Origin: Anaerolineales bacterium
GTDB lineage: Bacteria > Chloroflexota > Anaerolineae > Anaerolineales > Villigracilaceae
Direction of reading: 5' to 3'
Assembly (NCBI GenBank): GCA_030583905.1
Contig: CP129481.1
Span: forward strand, 806,001 to 870,000
Length of the DNA stretch: 64,000 nucleotides
Shown: positions 27,629 through 36,620 of the stretch, piece after piece
Position numbering within the stretch: position 1 is the first letter of the stretch
Layout: every line of letters begins with the position of its first letter
The notes under the pieces: model-generated
The model's database searches: none
The model's input: only the letters and a program-made list of their open reading frames with translations
What the model was told of the DNA's origin: nothing
Program-made: the position numbers and the translations under genes

Positions 27629-28213
27629 CTACCGAAAGAGGAATATTCCGAGGATGCCTGCGCCGATCAACACATACTGCGGAGGGACTTGAAAAACGAC
27701 CAGGGCGAGGAAACTCAATACGGCGATCAACACTGTGCGCCACTTGACCGGTGTCTGACTGCCTGAACGGAACAACTGCCATGCAACCAGCGCGAGCAGG
27801 ACCGCAATGGAGGGGGTCATCCCTTCAATGAAATTGCTCATCCATTCCTGTCCTTCAAAACGGACGAGGAAATATGCCACTGTGAACATCAATACAGTGG
27901 GCGGCAGGATCGCTCCGAGCAGGGCGGCGAGCAGTCCCGGTATTCTGCCCAATGCATAGCCGATGAACATGGCAAGTTGGAGTGCATCGCTGCCAGGCAG
28001 GAGGTTGGACAGCCCAACCGCCTGCACAAATTTCGCCTCCGACATGAGCTTTCCAACTGTCTCTTTATATAACAAACCCACTGATGTGGGTCCCGCCGTT
28101 GTCAGCAGATTGACTTTGAGGAATATCCAGAACAGCCGCATATCAACACCGAACTTTTGACGCGGTTCCTTCTTCTCAGTGGGTGTTTCTTCAGGTGGGA
28201 GTATTTCGTTCAT
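27629..28213 (-). CDS. Chromate transporter-family half protein (second half)
   Basis: The 194-residue membrane protein holds one CHR domain with about five helices and the conserved stretch LLPGSDALQLAMFIGYALG, which corresponds to the signature near helix 2 of ChrA. A hydrophilic N-terminal extension of 25 residues precedes it. Its ATG overlaps the stop of the other half (ATGA at 28210-28213), so the two are co-translated and probably form a heterodimer. Substrate could be chromate or another oxyanion. Confidence 0.8.
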   Translation of the reverse strand: MNEILPPEETPTEKKEPRQKFGVDMRLFWIFLKVNLLTTAGPTSVGLLYKETVGKLMSEAKFVQAVGLSNLLPGSDALQLAMFIGYALGRIPGLLAALLGAILPPTVLMFTVAYFLVRFEGQEWMSNFIEGMTPSIAVLLALVAWQLFRSGSQTPVKWRTVLIAVLSFLALVVFQVPPQYVLIGAGILGIFLFR

Positions 28214-28725
28214 TGGAAAAGGAAAATCCCGGCAATGCCGCTGGCTAAAAGAATTAATGGGGCTGGCAGATCGCGTACAAGTGCAATGAAGCTGATAACA
28301 GCCAGCGTAATCGCCTGCCAACCAATTTCCCCGCCGCTATTGAAGATCTTCCATGCCACGGTCATGATGAGTACCGCCACAGCGGGTGTCAACCCGTCTG
28401 CAAAGCGGCTGACCCATGCCTCGCGTTGGAAGCGATGCAACAGCAATACCACAGCCAGCATTAACACAGTGGGGGGCAGGATGGCGGCTAAAATGGATAC
28501 CATACTTCCCGGAATCCCCGCAACATTATAGCCGACGAACATGGCTAACTGGAGCGCGTCACTGCCGGGCAGGAGCGTGGAAAGCCCCACTGCCTGCACG
28601 AATTGTTCTTCTGTGAGGAACACACCGACTGTTTCGTTATATAACAGCCCGGTGGATGCCACCCCGGAGGTGCTGAGCAGGTTGATTTTTAGGAAGATCC
28701 AGAACAAGGTGAGGAGGATGTTCAT
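28210..28725 (-). CDS. Chromate transporter-family half protein (first half)
   Basis: The 171-residue membrane protein is a single CHR domain with LLPGSDALQLAMFVGYNVAG and about five helices. It is closely similar in layout to the downstream half; such pairs of short CHR proteins are known to work together in place of one long ChrA. No clear ribosome site is visible before ATG 28725. Confidence 0.8.
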   Translation of the reverse strand: MNILLTLFWIFLKINLLSTSGVASTGLLYNETVGVFLTEEQFVQAVGLSTLLPGSDALQLAMFVGYNVAGIPGSMVSILAAILPPTVLMLAVVLLLHRFQREAWVSRFADGLTPAVAVLIMTVAWKIFNSGGEIGWQAITLAVISFIALVRDLPAPLILLASGIAGIFLFQ

Positions 28726-28770
28726 GAAGGAAAGGGTTGACTATGCAGGTCGGTTTGATTCCTGAGTCTA

Positions 28771-29295
28771 TCACGCAATCACCGCCCCTTCCATTTTCAA
28801 CAGCCATTCCTTGGTGGGGAGTCCCTGCCCGCCGCCGTAGCCGTGGAGTTTGCCGTCCATGCCGATGACGCGGTGACAGGGAATGACGAGCGGCATGGGG
28901 TTCATGGCATTCGCCGCGCCCACGGCACGATACGCAAGCGGACGGTTGATCTCGCGGGCGATATCGATGTAGGTGCGCGTCTCACCGTAAGGGATGCGGT
29001 AGACCGCCTGCAATGCCTCGCGCTGGAATGGAGTGAAGAAGGTCCAATCGACGGGGATGGTGAAGGCGGTGCGTCTTTGGTTGAGGTATTCGGCAAGTTC
29101 TTTTGCATACGGCTTGACTTTCCTCGCATCCGGCTGGACGGGACGCTTGAGGCGCGCGAGGTATGCATCCAGCGCGGGCTGGGAATCCGCCCATTCGACG
29201 GCAACCAAGCCAAAGTCCGAGACGACGAGGCGCAGATCTCCAAGCGGAGTTCCGTTCAGTTCGCCCAGATATAGTTCAACGGTAGAAGAGTCCAT
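28771..29295 (-). CDS. ogt: Methylated-DNA--protein-cysteine methyltransferase
   Basis: The 174-residue protein carries the active-site motif IPCHRVIG, whose Cys accepts the methyl group from O6-methylguanine, and the DNA-binding helix PYGETRTYIDIA. The N-terminal domain is short and unspecific, as in Ogt. ATG 29295 is preceded by AAGGATGGCAGG; an earlier in-frame ATG (29322) has weaker support. Confidence 0.93.
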   Translation of the reverse strand: MDSSTVELYLGELNGTPLGDLRLVVSDFGLVAVEWADSQPALDAYLARLKRPVQPDARKVKPYAKELAEYLNQRRTAFTIPVDWTFFTPFQREALQAVYRIPYGETRTYIDIAREINRPLAYRAVGAANAMNPMPLVIPCHRVIGMDGKLHGYGGGQGLPTKEWLLKMEGAVIA

Positions 29296-29448
29296 GACCT
29301 GCCATCCTTTTTTACCGCACAAACATTACAAACTCGTTATTTGCCGGACAATCGTAGGGTAGTCGTAGGTTTTGCGTCAAGTTGTTTTGGGACAATCATG
29401 ATAAATTTACGAGCGTAAGGTGATTTCTCTTCTCCTCCTTTCAAAGGG

Positions 29449-29471
29449 AACCGCGGTCGGCGTCCGCGGTT
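29449..29471. repeat. Intergenic hairpin
   Basis: AACCGCGG (29449-29456) pairs with CCGCGGTT (29464-29471) over a 7-nt loop, between the divergent methyltransferase and dehydrogenase genes. No T-tract follows. The rest of this 236-base gap holds only the -10 box listed next. Confidence 0.45.
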
Positions 29472-29497
29472 CTCGTACTTTAAGGGGATAGTGGCAG

Positions 29498-29503
29498 TAT
29501 AAT
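29498..29503 (+). promoter_or_regulatory. -10 box for the prephenate dehydrogenase-like gene
   Basis: TATAAT sits 28 nt before ATG 29532, which has a GAGGG site. A -35 match is poor. Confidence 0.45.
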
Positions 29504-29531
29504 CTCGTCATCAAACTATTGCGAGGGTATT

Positions 29532-30518
29532 ATGCCTGTACAAGTCACGATCATCGGACTCGGTCAGACCGGCATTTCGCTGGGGCTGGCGCTTGCGGGG
29601 CACAAGGACAAGGTTTTCGTCACCGGACATGATAAGGAATACAGCGCGGAACGGCTGGCAAAACACAAGGGCGCAGTGGATGCGACCAATCATAACCTGC
29701 CGGGTTCCGTCGAAAATGCGGACTTGATTCTGCTTGCCATTCCCGTCCATGCGGTGCGGGATACGTTTCGTTACATTGCGCCTGATCTCAAAAAGGATGC
29801 GGTGGTGGTGGATCTGTGCCCGGTCAAAGCCGAGGCGGCGAAGTGGGCAAAGGAAAGCCTGCCCGCGCATTCTCATTACGTGGGACTGGTCCCTGTGACC
29901 GGGGCGGCATATCTTCACGAGACTGAAACGGGTCGGGACGCGGCTCAGGCGGATCTGTTTTCCAGAAGCGTTTTCCTGCTTTCAGCCCCTCCCGGCACAC
30001 CCGGCGAAGCGATCAAACTGGTCTCGGACCTGGTCGGTTTGATCGGTGCAACCACCATGATCGCGGATATCCCCGAATCGGACGGCTTGATGGTCTCCGC
30101 CCGCCTGCTTCCGCAATTGACATCCGCCGCGCTTCTGAATGCGACTATTGACCAGCCCGGCTGGCAGGAGGTCCGCAAGGTGGCGGGACGCGCGTATTTC
30201 TCCGCCACATCCGCGTTTGGGGAGGACGGTGATGCGGCTGCTTTGAGCATGTCATCCCTGCACAACCGCGAGAACGTGGTGCACGGATTGAATCGCCTGA
30301 TCACTGCCCTGATCGAATTGCGTGACGACATCGAAGACGGGAAGGAAGATTCCCTCAAGGAACGTTTTGAGTCCGCGCGCAAGGGACGCGAGACCTGGCT
30401 CACCCAGCGCGGCAAAGCTGACTGGCTTGGGGTGGAGAAAGCGGCAGTGGAGAAGATTTCCGTTATGGAGCAGTTGCTCGGCTCGAAGCTCGGCAAATCC
30501 CGCAAAAAGAACGGATGA
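29532..30518 (+). CDS. Prephenate dehydrogenase-like NAD(P)-binding protein
   Basis: The 328-residue protein starts with a Rossmann fold ([15 protein letters not shown], residues 7-21) and follows the TyrA layout: an NAD domain to about 170, then an alpha-helical dimerisation domain. LVPVTGA and a VDLCPVK segment occupy places of the TyrA active-site loops, but the canonical HPM/HxG motif is not clear, so activity on prephenate is uncertain. Its stop overlaps the next start by four bases. Confidence 0.72.
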   Translation: MPVQVTIIGLGQTGISLGLALAGHKDKVFVTGHDKEYSAERLAKHKGAVDATNHNLPGSVENADLILLAIPVHAVRDTFRYIAPDLKKDAVVVDLCPVKAEAAKWAKESLPAHSHYVGLVPVTGAAYLHETETGRDAAQADLFSRSVFLLSAPPGTPGEAIKLVSDLVGLIGATTMIADIPESDGLMVSARLLPQLTSAALLNATIDQPGWQEVRKVAGRAYFSATSAFGEDGDAAALSMSSLHNRENVVHGLNRLITALIELRDDIEDGKEDSLKERFESARKGRETWLTQRGKADWLGVEKAAVEKISVMEQLLGSKLGKSRKKNG

Positions 30519-30757
30519 CCGCTTTCTTCTGCTACATCCTCGAATGCGTAGACGGCACGCTCTACACCGGCTGGACGACCGACCCCGAACGGCGGCTGAT
30601 ACAGCACAACAGAGGCAAAGGCGCGCGTTACACAAAAATGCGTCTGCCGGTGAAACTGGTTTACATCGAACCGCAGCCCGATAAGATCACCGCCTTAAAA
30701 CGAGAGAGAGCCATTAAGGCTCTCCCAAGAAAAAAGAAGATCGAATTGTTTTCGTAA
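30515..30757 (+). CDS. GIY-YIG domain endonuclease-like protein (YhbQ type)
   Basis: The 80-residue protein is a complete small GIY-YIG domain: [18 protein letters not shown] contains the variant CYI...YTG pair, followed by R (RRLIQHN), and [13 protein letters not shown] at the C-terminus. Members of this size (UPF0213) are of uncertain cellular role, possibly DNA repair. It starts inside the ATGA overlap with the dehydrogenase gene. Confidence 0.88.
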   Translation: MTAFFCYILECVDGTLYTGWTTDPERRLIQHNRGKGARYTKMRLPVKLVYIEPQPDKITALKRERAIKALPRKKKIELFS

Positions 30758-30783
30758 GGACACGGCGATGCCGTGTCCTTTGG
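30756..30783. terminator. Bidirectional terminator
   Basis: An 11-bp stem, AAGGACACGGC (30756-30766) with GCCGTGTCCTT (30770-30780), and a 3-nt loop lie between the convergent GIY-YIG and yebC genes. It begins at the TAA stop of the former and is followed by a short T-rich stretch. Confidence 0.75.
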
Positions 30784-30787
30784 TTTA

Positions 30788-31540
30788 TTACGCCGCTTCC
30801 AGCGCAGCGATCACCTCATCCGAAACTTTGACGTTGTGGTACACGTCCTGCACATCGTCGAGGTCTTCGATGCCTTCCACGACCTTCAGCACCTGCAGGG
30901 TTTCCTCCACACCAAGTTCCAATTCCTGTTTTGGGATCATGCGCAAGCCCGCCTCGGCAGGCTGAACGTTGACCTGATGAAGCGCATCCGCGATGGTCTT
31001 GAACGCCTCAACGGGACCGAAGATCTCGATCTCCTCGCCGCCATCCACCACATCGTCCGCGCCGGCGACCACCGCCAGATCGAACGCCTTCTCATACGAC
31101 ATCTGATTGGACGGGAAGGAGAAATAGGATTTGCGGTCGAACTGCCATGCCACCGCGCCCGCTTCCGCCATGTTGCCGCCGGATTTGCTAAAGGCGTGGC
31201 GGACTTCCGAAATGGTGCGGTTGCGGTTGTCGGTCACGCAGGAGGCGAGGATCGCCGAACCGTGCGGGCCATAGCCTTCGAGCGTCAATTCTTCGAAGGC
31301 GACGCCTTCCTTATCATCCCCTGTTCCTTTTTTAATGGCGCGCTCGATATTGTCCTTGGGCATGTTCTCGGCGCGGGCTTTGTCCACTGCCAGCCTCAGG
31401 CGAAAGTTGACATCGGGGTCGCCGCCCTCGCGCGCCGCGATGGTGATCTCGCGGGCAAGGCGGGTAAAGATCGCGCCGCGCTTGGCATCAGCCGCGCCCT
31501 TTTTGCGCTTAATAGTGGACCACTTTGAATGACCGGACAT
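30788..31540 (-). CDS. yebC: YebC/PmpR family protein
   Basis: The 250-residue protein begins MSGHSKWSTIKRKKGAAD, the nearly invariant start of the family, and keeps NIERAIKKG and GYGPHG. Members act as transcription regulators or as translation factors that help ribosomes through proline stretches. Length is standard. AAGGAG lies 8 nt before the ATG, and a TATAAT box about 50 nt upstream (plus-strand ATTATA near 31600) could be its promoter. Confidence 0.95.
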   Translation of the reverse strand: MSGHSKWSTIKRKKGAADAKRGAIFTRLAREITIAAREGGDPDVNFRLRLAVDKARAENMPKDNIERAIKKGTGDDKEGVAFEELTLEGYGPHGSAILASCVTDNRNRTISEVRHAFSKSGGNMAEAGAVAWQFDRKSYFSFPSNQMSYEKAFDLAVVAGADDVVDGGEEIEIFGPVEAFKTIADALHQVNVQPAEAGLRMIPKQELELGVEETLQVLKVVEGIEDLDDVQDVYHNVKVSDEVIAALEAA

Positions 31541-31621
31541 GAGACGTTCTCCTTAAATGAAAACCACAAGCGTGGGGAATTTTGCGATAAGCGGAAAAAT
31601 TATACCATTCCCCCAGCCGGG

Positions 31622-32458
31622 TCAGGCAAAGAAACCGACGCCCATCGCGCGCGGTCCGGCATGGACGACGATGGCGGGCGGCAGTTCATAGATCGGGATG
31701 TCCGCAACAGCCACCTTTGATCTCAACTCCGTGACGAGATCTTCCGCCTCCTGCTCCGCCTCGACCTGCAACACACTCAAGTAAGCGGACTCTCCGCCTT
31801 TGCATCCCTCCGCCACCACATCCACGAGACGGGCGAGCGCGCGTTTCTTCGTCCGCAATTGCTCGAATGCCTCCACCTGACCGTCCTTCACCTGCAGGAT
31901 GGGCTTGATCTCCAGCAGTTCCGCCACCAGCCGTTTCGCACCGCCGATGCGACCGCCCTTGGCGAGATATTCGAGCGTATCGACCAGGAAGTAGATGCGC
32001 CCGCGCGGGATCATGTCGTTCAGCTTCGCCACGATCTCATCGGCGGATTCGCCCGCCTTCGCCATATCATCCGCCAACAGCACGAGCGAGCCGAGGTTGC
32101 AGGAGGTGGTGAGCGTATCCACCACGCGGATGTCCACGCCGGGGAACTCCAGCGCCGCCGTCTGCGCCGAACGAACCGTCCCGCTGGCTTTGCTGGTCGG
32201 CGCGACCACGATGACGCTTTCACCGTTCCGCTTCGCCTCTTCAAAGACCGGGTAATACTGATGCGGTTCCGGCGCGGCGGTCTTGGGCAGTTCCTTGGCG
32301 GCTTTTAGTTTTTGCAGGAATGCAGCGGTGTCGAGTTCCTTATCATCGTGGAACGACTCTTCCCCGAAGATGACGATCTGGGGGATCAAGGGGACGCCGC
32401 GTTGGGCGAGCAGGTCACGCGGCAAGCCGCAGGTGGTGTCAGCTACGATAATGGTCAT
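31622..32458 (-). CDS. DegV family fatty-acid-binding protein
   Basis: The 278-residue protein shows the DegV pattern: VADTTCGLP at the start, the SKASGTVRSAQ loop and VVDTLTTSCNLG, and ends with HAGPRAMGVGFF. These proteins bind a fatty acid and can act as subunits of fatty acid kinase for phospholipid synthesis. ATG 32458 is chosen for its GGAGGA site; an earlier ATG at 32482 lies upstream of that site. Confidence 0.9.
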   Translation of the reverse strand: MTIIVADTTCGLPRDLLAQRGVPLIPQIVIFGEESFHDDKELDTAAFLQKLKAAKELPKTAAPEPHQYYPVFEEAKRNGESVIVVAPTSKASGTVRSAQTAALEFPGVDIRVVDTLTTSCNLGSLVLLADDMAKAGESADEIVAKLNDMIPRGRIYFLVDTLEYLAKGGRIGGAKRLVAELLEIKPILQVKDGQVEAFEQLRTKKRALARLVDVVAEGCKGGESAYLSVLQVEAEQEAEDLVTELRSKVAVADIPIYELPPAIVVHAGPRAMGVGFFA

Positions 32459-32533
32459 GGGGAAAGGTCCTCCGGATTTCATTGTAGCCCCCTTCCGCAG
32501 GGAAAATAACTGTCAAACGAACCCAAATTCGTA

Positions 32534-33655
32534 TTACAAATCTCGCTGGTACGTCCTGTGGATCTTGTAGAAGTCGATGCCGAAGTTCTCCAGATCGCGC
32601 TGCATGGCTTCGTTCTCCATACCGATCTGCACGACCTCGGCATGTTTGAACTGCCCCGAATCCCGCGCGGACTTGAACATTTCGCTGTACAGGATCGCCA
32701 TGCCGCCGGAGCCGCGGTATTCGGGGATCATGCCCGCACCGTTGATGTTGAGCCAGTCCGTGCGCTTCAGTTCGCGCAGGAGGTGGAACCAGCCGAACGG
32801 AAATAGCTTCCCCTGTGACCTTTGCAGCGCGGCGGACACGTCCGGGTATGCCAGCAGGAAGCCGACCGGTTCCTCGCCCTTCATGACGATCTTGATGAGC
32901 TTGGGGTCGGCGAACCAGAGCAGTTGATCGGCAAGCGTGTCCGCCTCCTCATCGGAGATGGGGGCGTTATCCGCGGTGCCGCGCAATGCGCCGTTGTAGA
33001 GGTCCTTCAGTTTGGGGACGAGCCTGCGCAGGTCGGAGCGCTTTTCATAGCGGGCGATGTGCAGTCCGCGGCGCTGTTTGATCCTGTCCGCCAGTTCGTG
33101 GATGCGTTCGGGGAAGTGGACGTTCCCGCCGATGTAGCCGGAGACCGCATCGCGCAGCGGCTCGAAGCCGAGGGACTCGATGAGGATGGGATAGTAATCG
33201 GGGTTGTAGGGCAGGCCAAAGGCGGGACGATGCCCGAAGCCCTTCACCAGCAGTCCGAAGCCGTCCATGGGCGTGAAGCCTTTGGGACCGATGATCCTGG
33301 TCAAGCCGCGCGAGCGCGCCCACGCAACGCCCGCCTCGAACAGTCCCTGTGCGGCTTCGGGGTCGCGCTCACATTCGAAGAGATAGAAGAAGGCGGTGGA
33401 TTCGTCGTTGAACTCGTTGTAGGGACGGTTATCCAGGACGGCGAGCCTGCCGATGGGACGGGTTTCCGAGTAGGCGATAAAGAATGCGGCGTGGGAATGT
33501 TTGTAGAACGGGAACCGCTTTGGGTTAAGGCGGAGGCGTTCGTCGGTTTGCAGGGGCGGCACCCATTGGGGGATGTCCCGATAGATGGCAAAGGGCAGGG
33601 CGAGGAAATCCCGCAGGTGGTTTTTGTTGTGTAGGTCGATCTGGATGATGTGCAT
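32534..33655 (-). CDS. GNAT-fold protein of unknown substrate
   Basis: The 373-residue protein is longer than a single GNAT domain. It contains RPIGRLAVLDNRPYNEF and FYLFECERDPEAAQGLFE (about residues 70-110), which resemble an acetyl-CoA-binding fold, and a second half ending with GMIPEYRGSGGMAILYSEMF, so two GNAT-like halves are likely. Acceptor unknown. ATG 33655 is preferred to the GTG at 33658. TTTAAT ends 5 nt upstream, so the message might be leaderless. Confidence 0.65.
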   Translation of the reverse strand: MHIIQIDLHNKNHLRDFLALPFAIYRDIPQWVPPLQTDERLRLNPKRFPFYKHSHAAFFIAYSETRPIGRLAVLDNRPYNEFNDESTAFFYLFECERDPEAAQGLFEAGVAWARSRGLTRIIGPKGFTPMDGFGLLVKGFGHRPAFGLPYNPDYYPILIESLGFEPLRDAVSGYIGGNVHFPERIHELADRIKQRRGLHIARYEKRSDLRRLVPKLKDLYNGALRGTADNAPISDEEADTLADQLLWFADPKLIKIVMKGEEPVGFLLAYPDVSAALQRSQGKLFPFGWFHLLRELKRTDWLNINGAGMIPEYRGSGGMAILYSEMFKSARDSGQFKHAEVVQIGMENEAMQRDLENFGIDFYKIHRTYQRDL

Positions 33656-33666
33656 CACGCATTAAA

Positions 33667-33696
33667 TGCAGGGGCGACGCATGCGTCGCCCCTGCA
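33667..33696. repeat. Perfect 30-bp palindrome
   Basis: The two 15-base arms (TGCAGGGGCGACGCA and its complement) join without a spacer, between two minus-strand genes. It is the longest member of the GGGGCGAC hairpin family in the window and could fold in the transcript of the MFS gene or pause transcription. Confidence 0.75.
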
Positions 33697-33704
33697 ACGG
33701 GGAA

Positions 33705-34994
33705 CTACATGGATTTGGCGCGGTCCGCCATTTGCGCGCGCAGGTTGCCGGTGTCTTTGTCGATGGTGAAGAGCGCGCCGAGGTAGAAGAGGAAGCACAA
33801 GCCCCACGCCACCACGCAGATCAGCAGGATGGCGGTCTTGAGGTCGATGGCATCGGCGATGAGACCGGTGAGGATGGGGGCGAATGCCGCGCCCGCGTTC
33901 TCGATGAAGTATTGCGTCGCCTGCGCCGTCGAGCGGACTTCGGGCACGGTGACATCATAGACGGTGGCGACGACGTTGGCGGAGGAGAGCGGCATGAAGA
34001 CGGCGGTGAGACACATGAAGATGAAGAATTGATTGCGCGCTTCGATGGGCGAGTTGAGCGCGAGCGTGATGAACAACGCGCCCATCAACACGCCGATGCT
34101 GGAGACGATGATGCGTCCCTTGCGGGTGTACTTGAAGGCGAAATCGCCCAGCGCGCCGCCGATGAAGTATCCGCTGGCGAGGATGAGGATGACCGGCGCC
34201 ATGGTGAACAGGATGCTGCCCTCGTCGTAGCCGCGTTCGCGCGCGAGATAAGCGAAGAAGAAAAAGGTGATGACGTTCCACGGGAAGACGCCTGTAAAGC
34301 CTTGCAGGAAGACGAACCACATGGTGCGTTTCTTGAAGATCTGTTTCGCCTCCTGCCAGGAGAACTTGAAGTTCTGCATCTCCGCCATCTGCATGTCTTC
34401 GAACTCGGGTTCGGCTTTGCCGCGCGGCATCTCCTTGACGCCGAAGTAGATGAACAGCGCAATGACCAGCCCCAGCCCGCCGGTGATGAAGAACACGCTG
34501 CGCCAGCCGCCGATCATGGGCGCGATCATCAAGGCAAGGATCATGCCGACCAGGTAGCCGATGGGCTGTGCCAGTTGCAGGAGACCGTAGACCTTGCCGC
34601 GCAGGTTGGGACCGAAGTAATCGGCAACGAGGGTGTACAGACCGGGGTAGGAGGAGTCGTCGATGCCGGTCGAGGCGCGGGTGACGAGGAAGACGCCGAA
34701 GCTGCGCGCGAGCGCGTTCAGCCAGGTGGTGGCGCCCCAGATGAACGAGGCAAGCCCGAGCAGTTTGGCGCGCGCGTAGCGGTCGTATAGATAGCCCCAG
34801 ACCGGGTAGAGCAGGGTGGCGACGATCAACGCGCCAGAATTCACCAACCCCCATTGTGTGTTGCTGATCTGAAACTCATCGGTGATCTGCACCTGCAGCG
34901 AGCCGATCATCAACTTGTCGGTCTGGTGCAGGAGCATGAAGAAAAAGAACACGGCGACCACGAACCAGCGATAACGTGAATGTTCCCTGGACAT
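33705..34994 (-). CDS. Major facilitator superfamily transporter
   Basis: The 429-residue protein has about twelve membrane helices, with GYLYDRYARAK in the loop between helices 2 and 3 matching the MFS motif GxxxDRxGRR and a long charged central loop (EMPRGKAEPEFED). Overall pattern suits the anion:cation/sugar-phosphate group or spinster-like transporters. Substrate cannot be inferred. ATG 34994 has GAGG at the right distance. Confidence 0.85.
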   Translation of the reverse strand: MSREHSRYRWFVVAVFFFFMLLHQTDKLMIGSLQVQITDEFQISNTQWGLVNSGALIVATLLYPVWGYLYDRYARAKLLGLASFIWGATTWLNALARSFGVFLVTRASTGIDDSSYPGLYTLVADYFGPNLRGKVYGLLQLAQPIGYLVGMILALMIAPMIGGWRSVFFITGGLGLVIALFIYFGVKEMPRGKAEPEFEDMQMAEMQNFKFSWQEAKQIFKKRTMWFVFLQGFTGVFPWNVITFFFFAYLARERGYDEGSILFTMAPVILILASGYFIGGALGDFAFKYTRKGRIIVSSIGVLMGALFITLALNSPIEARNQFFIFMCLTAVFMPLSSANVVATVYDVTVPEVRSTAQATQYFIENAGAAFAPILTGLIADAIDLKTAILLICVVAWGLCFLFYLGALFTIDKDTGNLRAQMADRAKSM

Positions 34995-35051
34995 AATGAC
35001 CTCGCGAAGATGGAATAAGGAAGTGTATTCCAAAAGGAGGGCAAAGTCAAT

Positions 35052-35084
35052 CAATAAAAACAGCCTCCATGTTGGAGGCTGTTT
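35052..35084 (-). terminator. Terminator for the 47-residue membrane protein gene
   Basis: On the minus strand, a 12-bp perfect stem (35073-35084 with 35058-35069, arms AAACAGCCTCCA and TGGAGGCTGTTT) and a 3-nt loop are followed by TTATTG after TTTT. It lies 18 bases after the small gene's stop. Confidence 0.85.
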
Positions 35085-35102
35085 GCAAACGATAGAAGCG
35101 GA

Positions 35103-35246
35103 TCAACGGTTCAGGATGAACAGCACGCCTGCGATCAGGGCGCACACGCCTGCGACCGTGCCGGCAAGCGGAAAACTGACTCCCAACAGCATCAATCCGG
35201 CAACGATCAGGTAAATGCCAAGCAATATCCATTTCAAGTTTTTCAT
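35103..35246 (-). CDS. Small two-helix membrane protein
   Basis: This 47-residue gene has an excellent AAGGAG site 9 nt before ATG 35246 and its own terminator. The product begins MKNLKWILLGIYLIVAG and contains two membrane helices separated by a SFPLAG turn, ending in NR. It resembles small hydrophobic proteins of the DUF3096/DUF3309 type, though I cannot assign a family. Function is unknown; a membrane-stress or regulatory role is possible. Confidence 0.75.
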   Translation of the reverse strand: MKNLKWILLGIYLIVAGLMLLGVSFPLAGTVAGVCALIAGVLFILNR

Positions 35247-35297
35247 GTCATCGTCTCCTTTATCATGTAGAACACGAAAAACGGAATTCGTTGCGGG

Positions 35298-36512
35298 TTA
35301 CTCCTCGTCCGCGATGATCTCCTGCGCGAGGCGCTTCAACTCGTCGGCGTTCGAGACCCTGGCGGAGTCGAAGTACTGCCCCAACAGTTCCAGCGGACTC
35401 AGACTGCTGACGACCTGCCCCTCGGGGATGCGCACGCGCGCCTCGCTCTGCGGACGTTTGACGAGATGCAGTTCGAAGGCATCCGCGGCGTATTTCCGCA
35501 GCGCGGATTCATCGATGAGCGCATCCCATTCCCTTGGATATTCCACCACCAGCCGCACGATGGCATCCGACATTTCTTTCGGTGTGGGCAGCGCCTGCTT
35601 GAGCGCCTCGGTCACGTTCTCGCTGGAACTGAGAACTGCCCGGCGGTCTATGAACGTTCTGACCCCCGTGAGCTGGACCCACTCGACGCGCGTATCCTGC
35701 CCTGCCTCCAACTCGGCAATGACGAAGAAGCGCTCCTCCTTTGCCTCGCCGAAGTCCACGCGCTCGATGGAGCCGGGATAGACGACGGGCGGCTGGTGTC
35801 CTTCGTTGACGTCCTGCGGCTTGTGGATGTGACCCATCGCCACGTAATTGAACTTGTTGTTCTTGACTAGGCTGCCGGAGAGCACCAGGTCGTTGCCGAG
35901 CATCACCAGCCGTTCGCCGCCGAACTTCGCGCCTTCGATGGAAGCGTGCGCGGTCAGGACGGTCGGCAGGGACGGGTCGCACTCCTCCAGCCAATTGCCG
36001 ATCAACTGTCCCATATTTTCTTCGATGCGGGAGAAGGCTTGGGTGGAGTCGGTCTCACCGGTGACTGCCATCAGCCCGGAACGGGCGATCCACGGCATGG
36101 CAATGACCTGCAGCGGCAGGTCCCACAGGTCGGCGGGAGTCAGCAGGCAGGGCGCATCCAGCACTTTGACGAACGGCACGTGCAGGGTCTTGAACTCCTG
36201 CAGGGCATGCGCGCGCCCGACAGCGGGGGAGATATCATGGTTGCCGACCAGCAAGAGGGTGGGGATGTGCGCCTGCGACAGCCGCATGATGCGCCTGCCC
36301 CATTCGCGCTGGAAGGTGGGCGCGGGGGAACGGTCCTTGTAGGCATCGCCCGCGAAGATGACCATGTCCACCTCCCGCTCGATGGCGGCGTCCACGATGG
36401 TATCCAGCGACTTTAGAAAATCGAGCACGCGCAGGGGCAGACCGCTTTCGGGGTCGTGCCGCCCGTAGTTTGCCATGTCGATGTGCGCATCGGCGAAGTG
36501 GAGCAGTTTCAT
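35298..36512 (-). CDS. sbcD: SbcD-like DNA repair exonuclease (metallophosphoesterase)
   Basis: The 404-residue protein has all calcineurin-like phosphoesterase motifs: DAHID, GDAYKDR, GNHD, TAHAS and GHIHKPQ. It is the nuclease half of the SbcCD/Mre11-Rad50 complex that processes DNA ends and hairpins. The ATPase partner sbcC, usually adjacent, is not here. A TATAAT box (36520-36525, minus strand) ends 7 nt before the ATG, and there is no ribosome site between, predicting a leaderless message. Confidence 0.88.
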   Translation of the reverse strand: MKLLHFADAHIDMANYGRHDPESGLPLRVLDFLKSLDTIVDAAIEREVDMVIFAGDAYKDRSPAPTFQREWGRRIMRLSQAHIPTLLLVGNHDISPAVGRAHALQEFKTLHVPFVKVLDAPCLLTPADLWDLPLQVIAMPWIARSGLMAVTGETDSTQAFSRIEENMGQLIGNWLEECDPSLPTVLTAHASIEGAKFGGERLVMLGNDLVLSGSLVKNNKFNYVAMGHIHKPQDVNEGHQPPVVYPGSIERVDFGEAKEERFFVIAELEAGQDTRVEWVQLTGVRTFIDRRAVLSSSENVTEALKQALPTPKEMSDAIVRLVVEYPREWDALIDESALRKYAADAFELHLVKRPQSEARVRIPEGQVVSSLSPLELLGQYFDSARVSNADELKRLAQEIIADEE

Positions 36513-36519
36513 GGGTTCG

Positions 36520-36525
36520 ATTATA
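36520..36525 (-). promoter_or_regulatory. -10 box giving a leaderless sbcD message
   Basis: Reading the minus strand, TATAAT is followed by CGAACCC and then ATG at 36512. With a start site 6-7 nt after the box the RNA would begin at or one base before the ATG. Confidence 0.6.
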
Positions 36526-36559
36526 CCTCCCGCTTATTTGCCAACCCATCCATAAGGAC

Positions 36560-36594
36560 AGCCGCCCCGGATTCGGAAGGATTCCGGGGCGGCT
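36560..36594. repeat. GC-rich hairpin
   Basis: AGCCGCCCCGGA (36560-36571) pairs perfectly with TCCGGGGCGGCT (36583-36594) over an 11-nt loop, downstream of the 119-residue gene. It lacks a T-tract on either side and may still act as its terminator or RNA-stabiliser. Confidence 0.55.
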
Positions 36595-36620
36595 GAAGAG
36601 GGGAGAATTCAGGGATGCGC

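Noticed and set aside
33705..34854. Other-strand and other-frame open frames across the MFS and acetyltransferase genes
   Set aside because: They are Arg/His/Gln-rich shadow translations of high-GC coding sequence.
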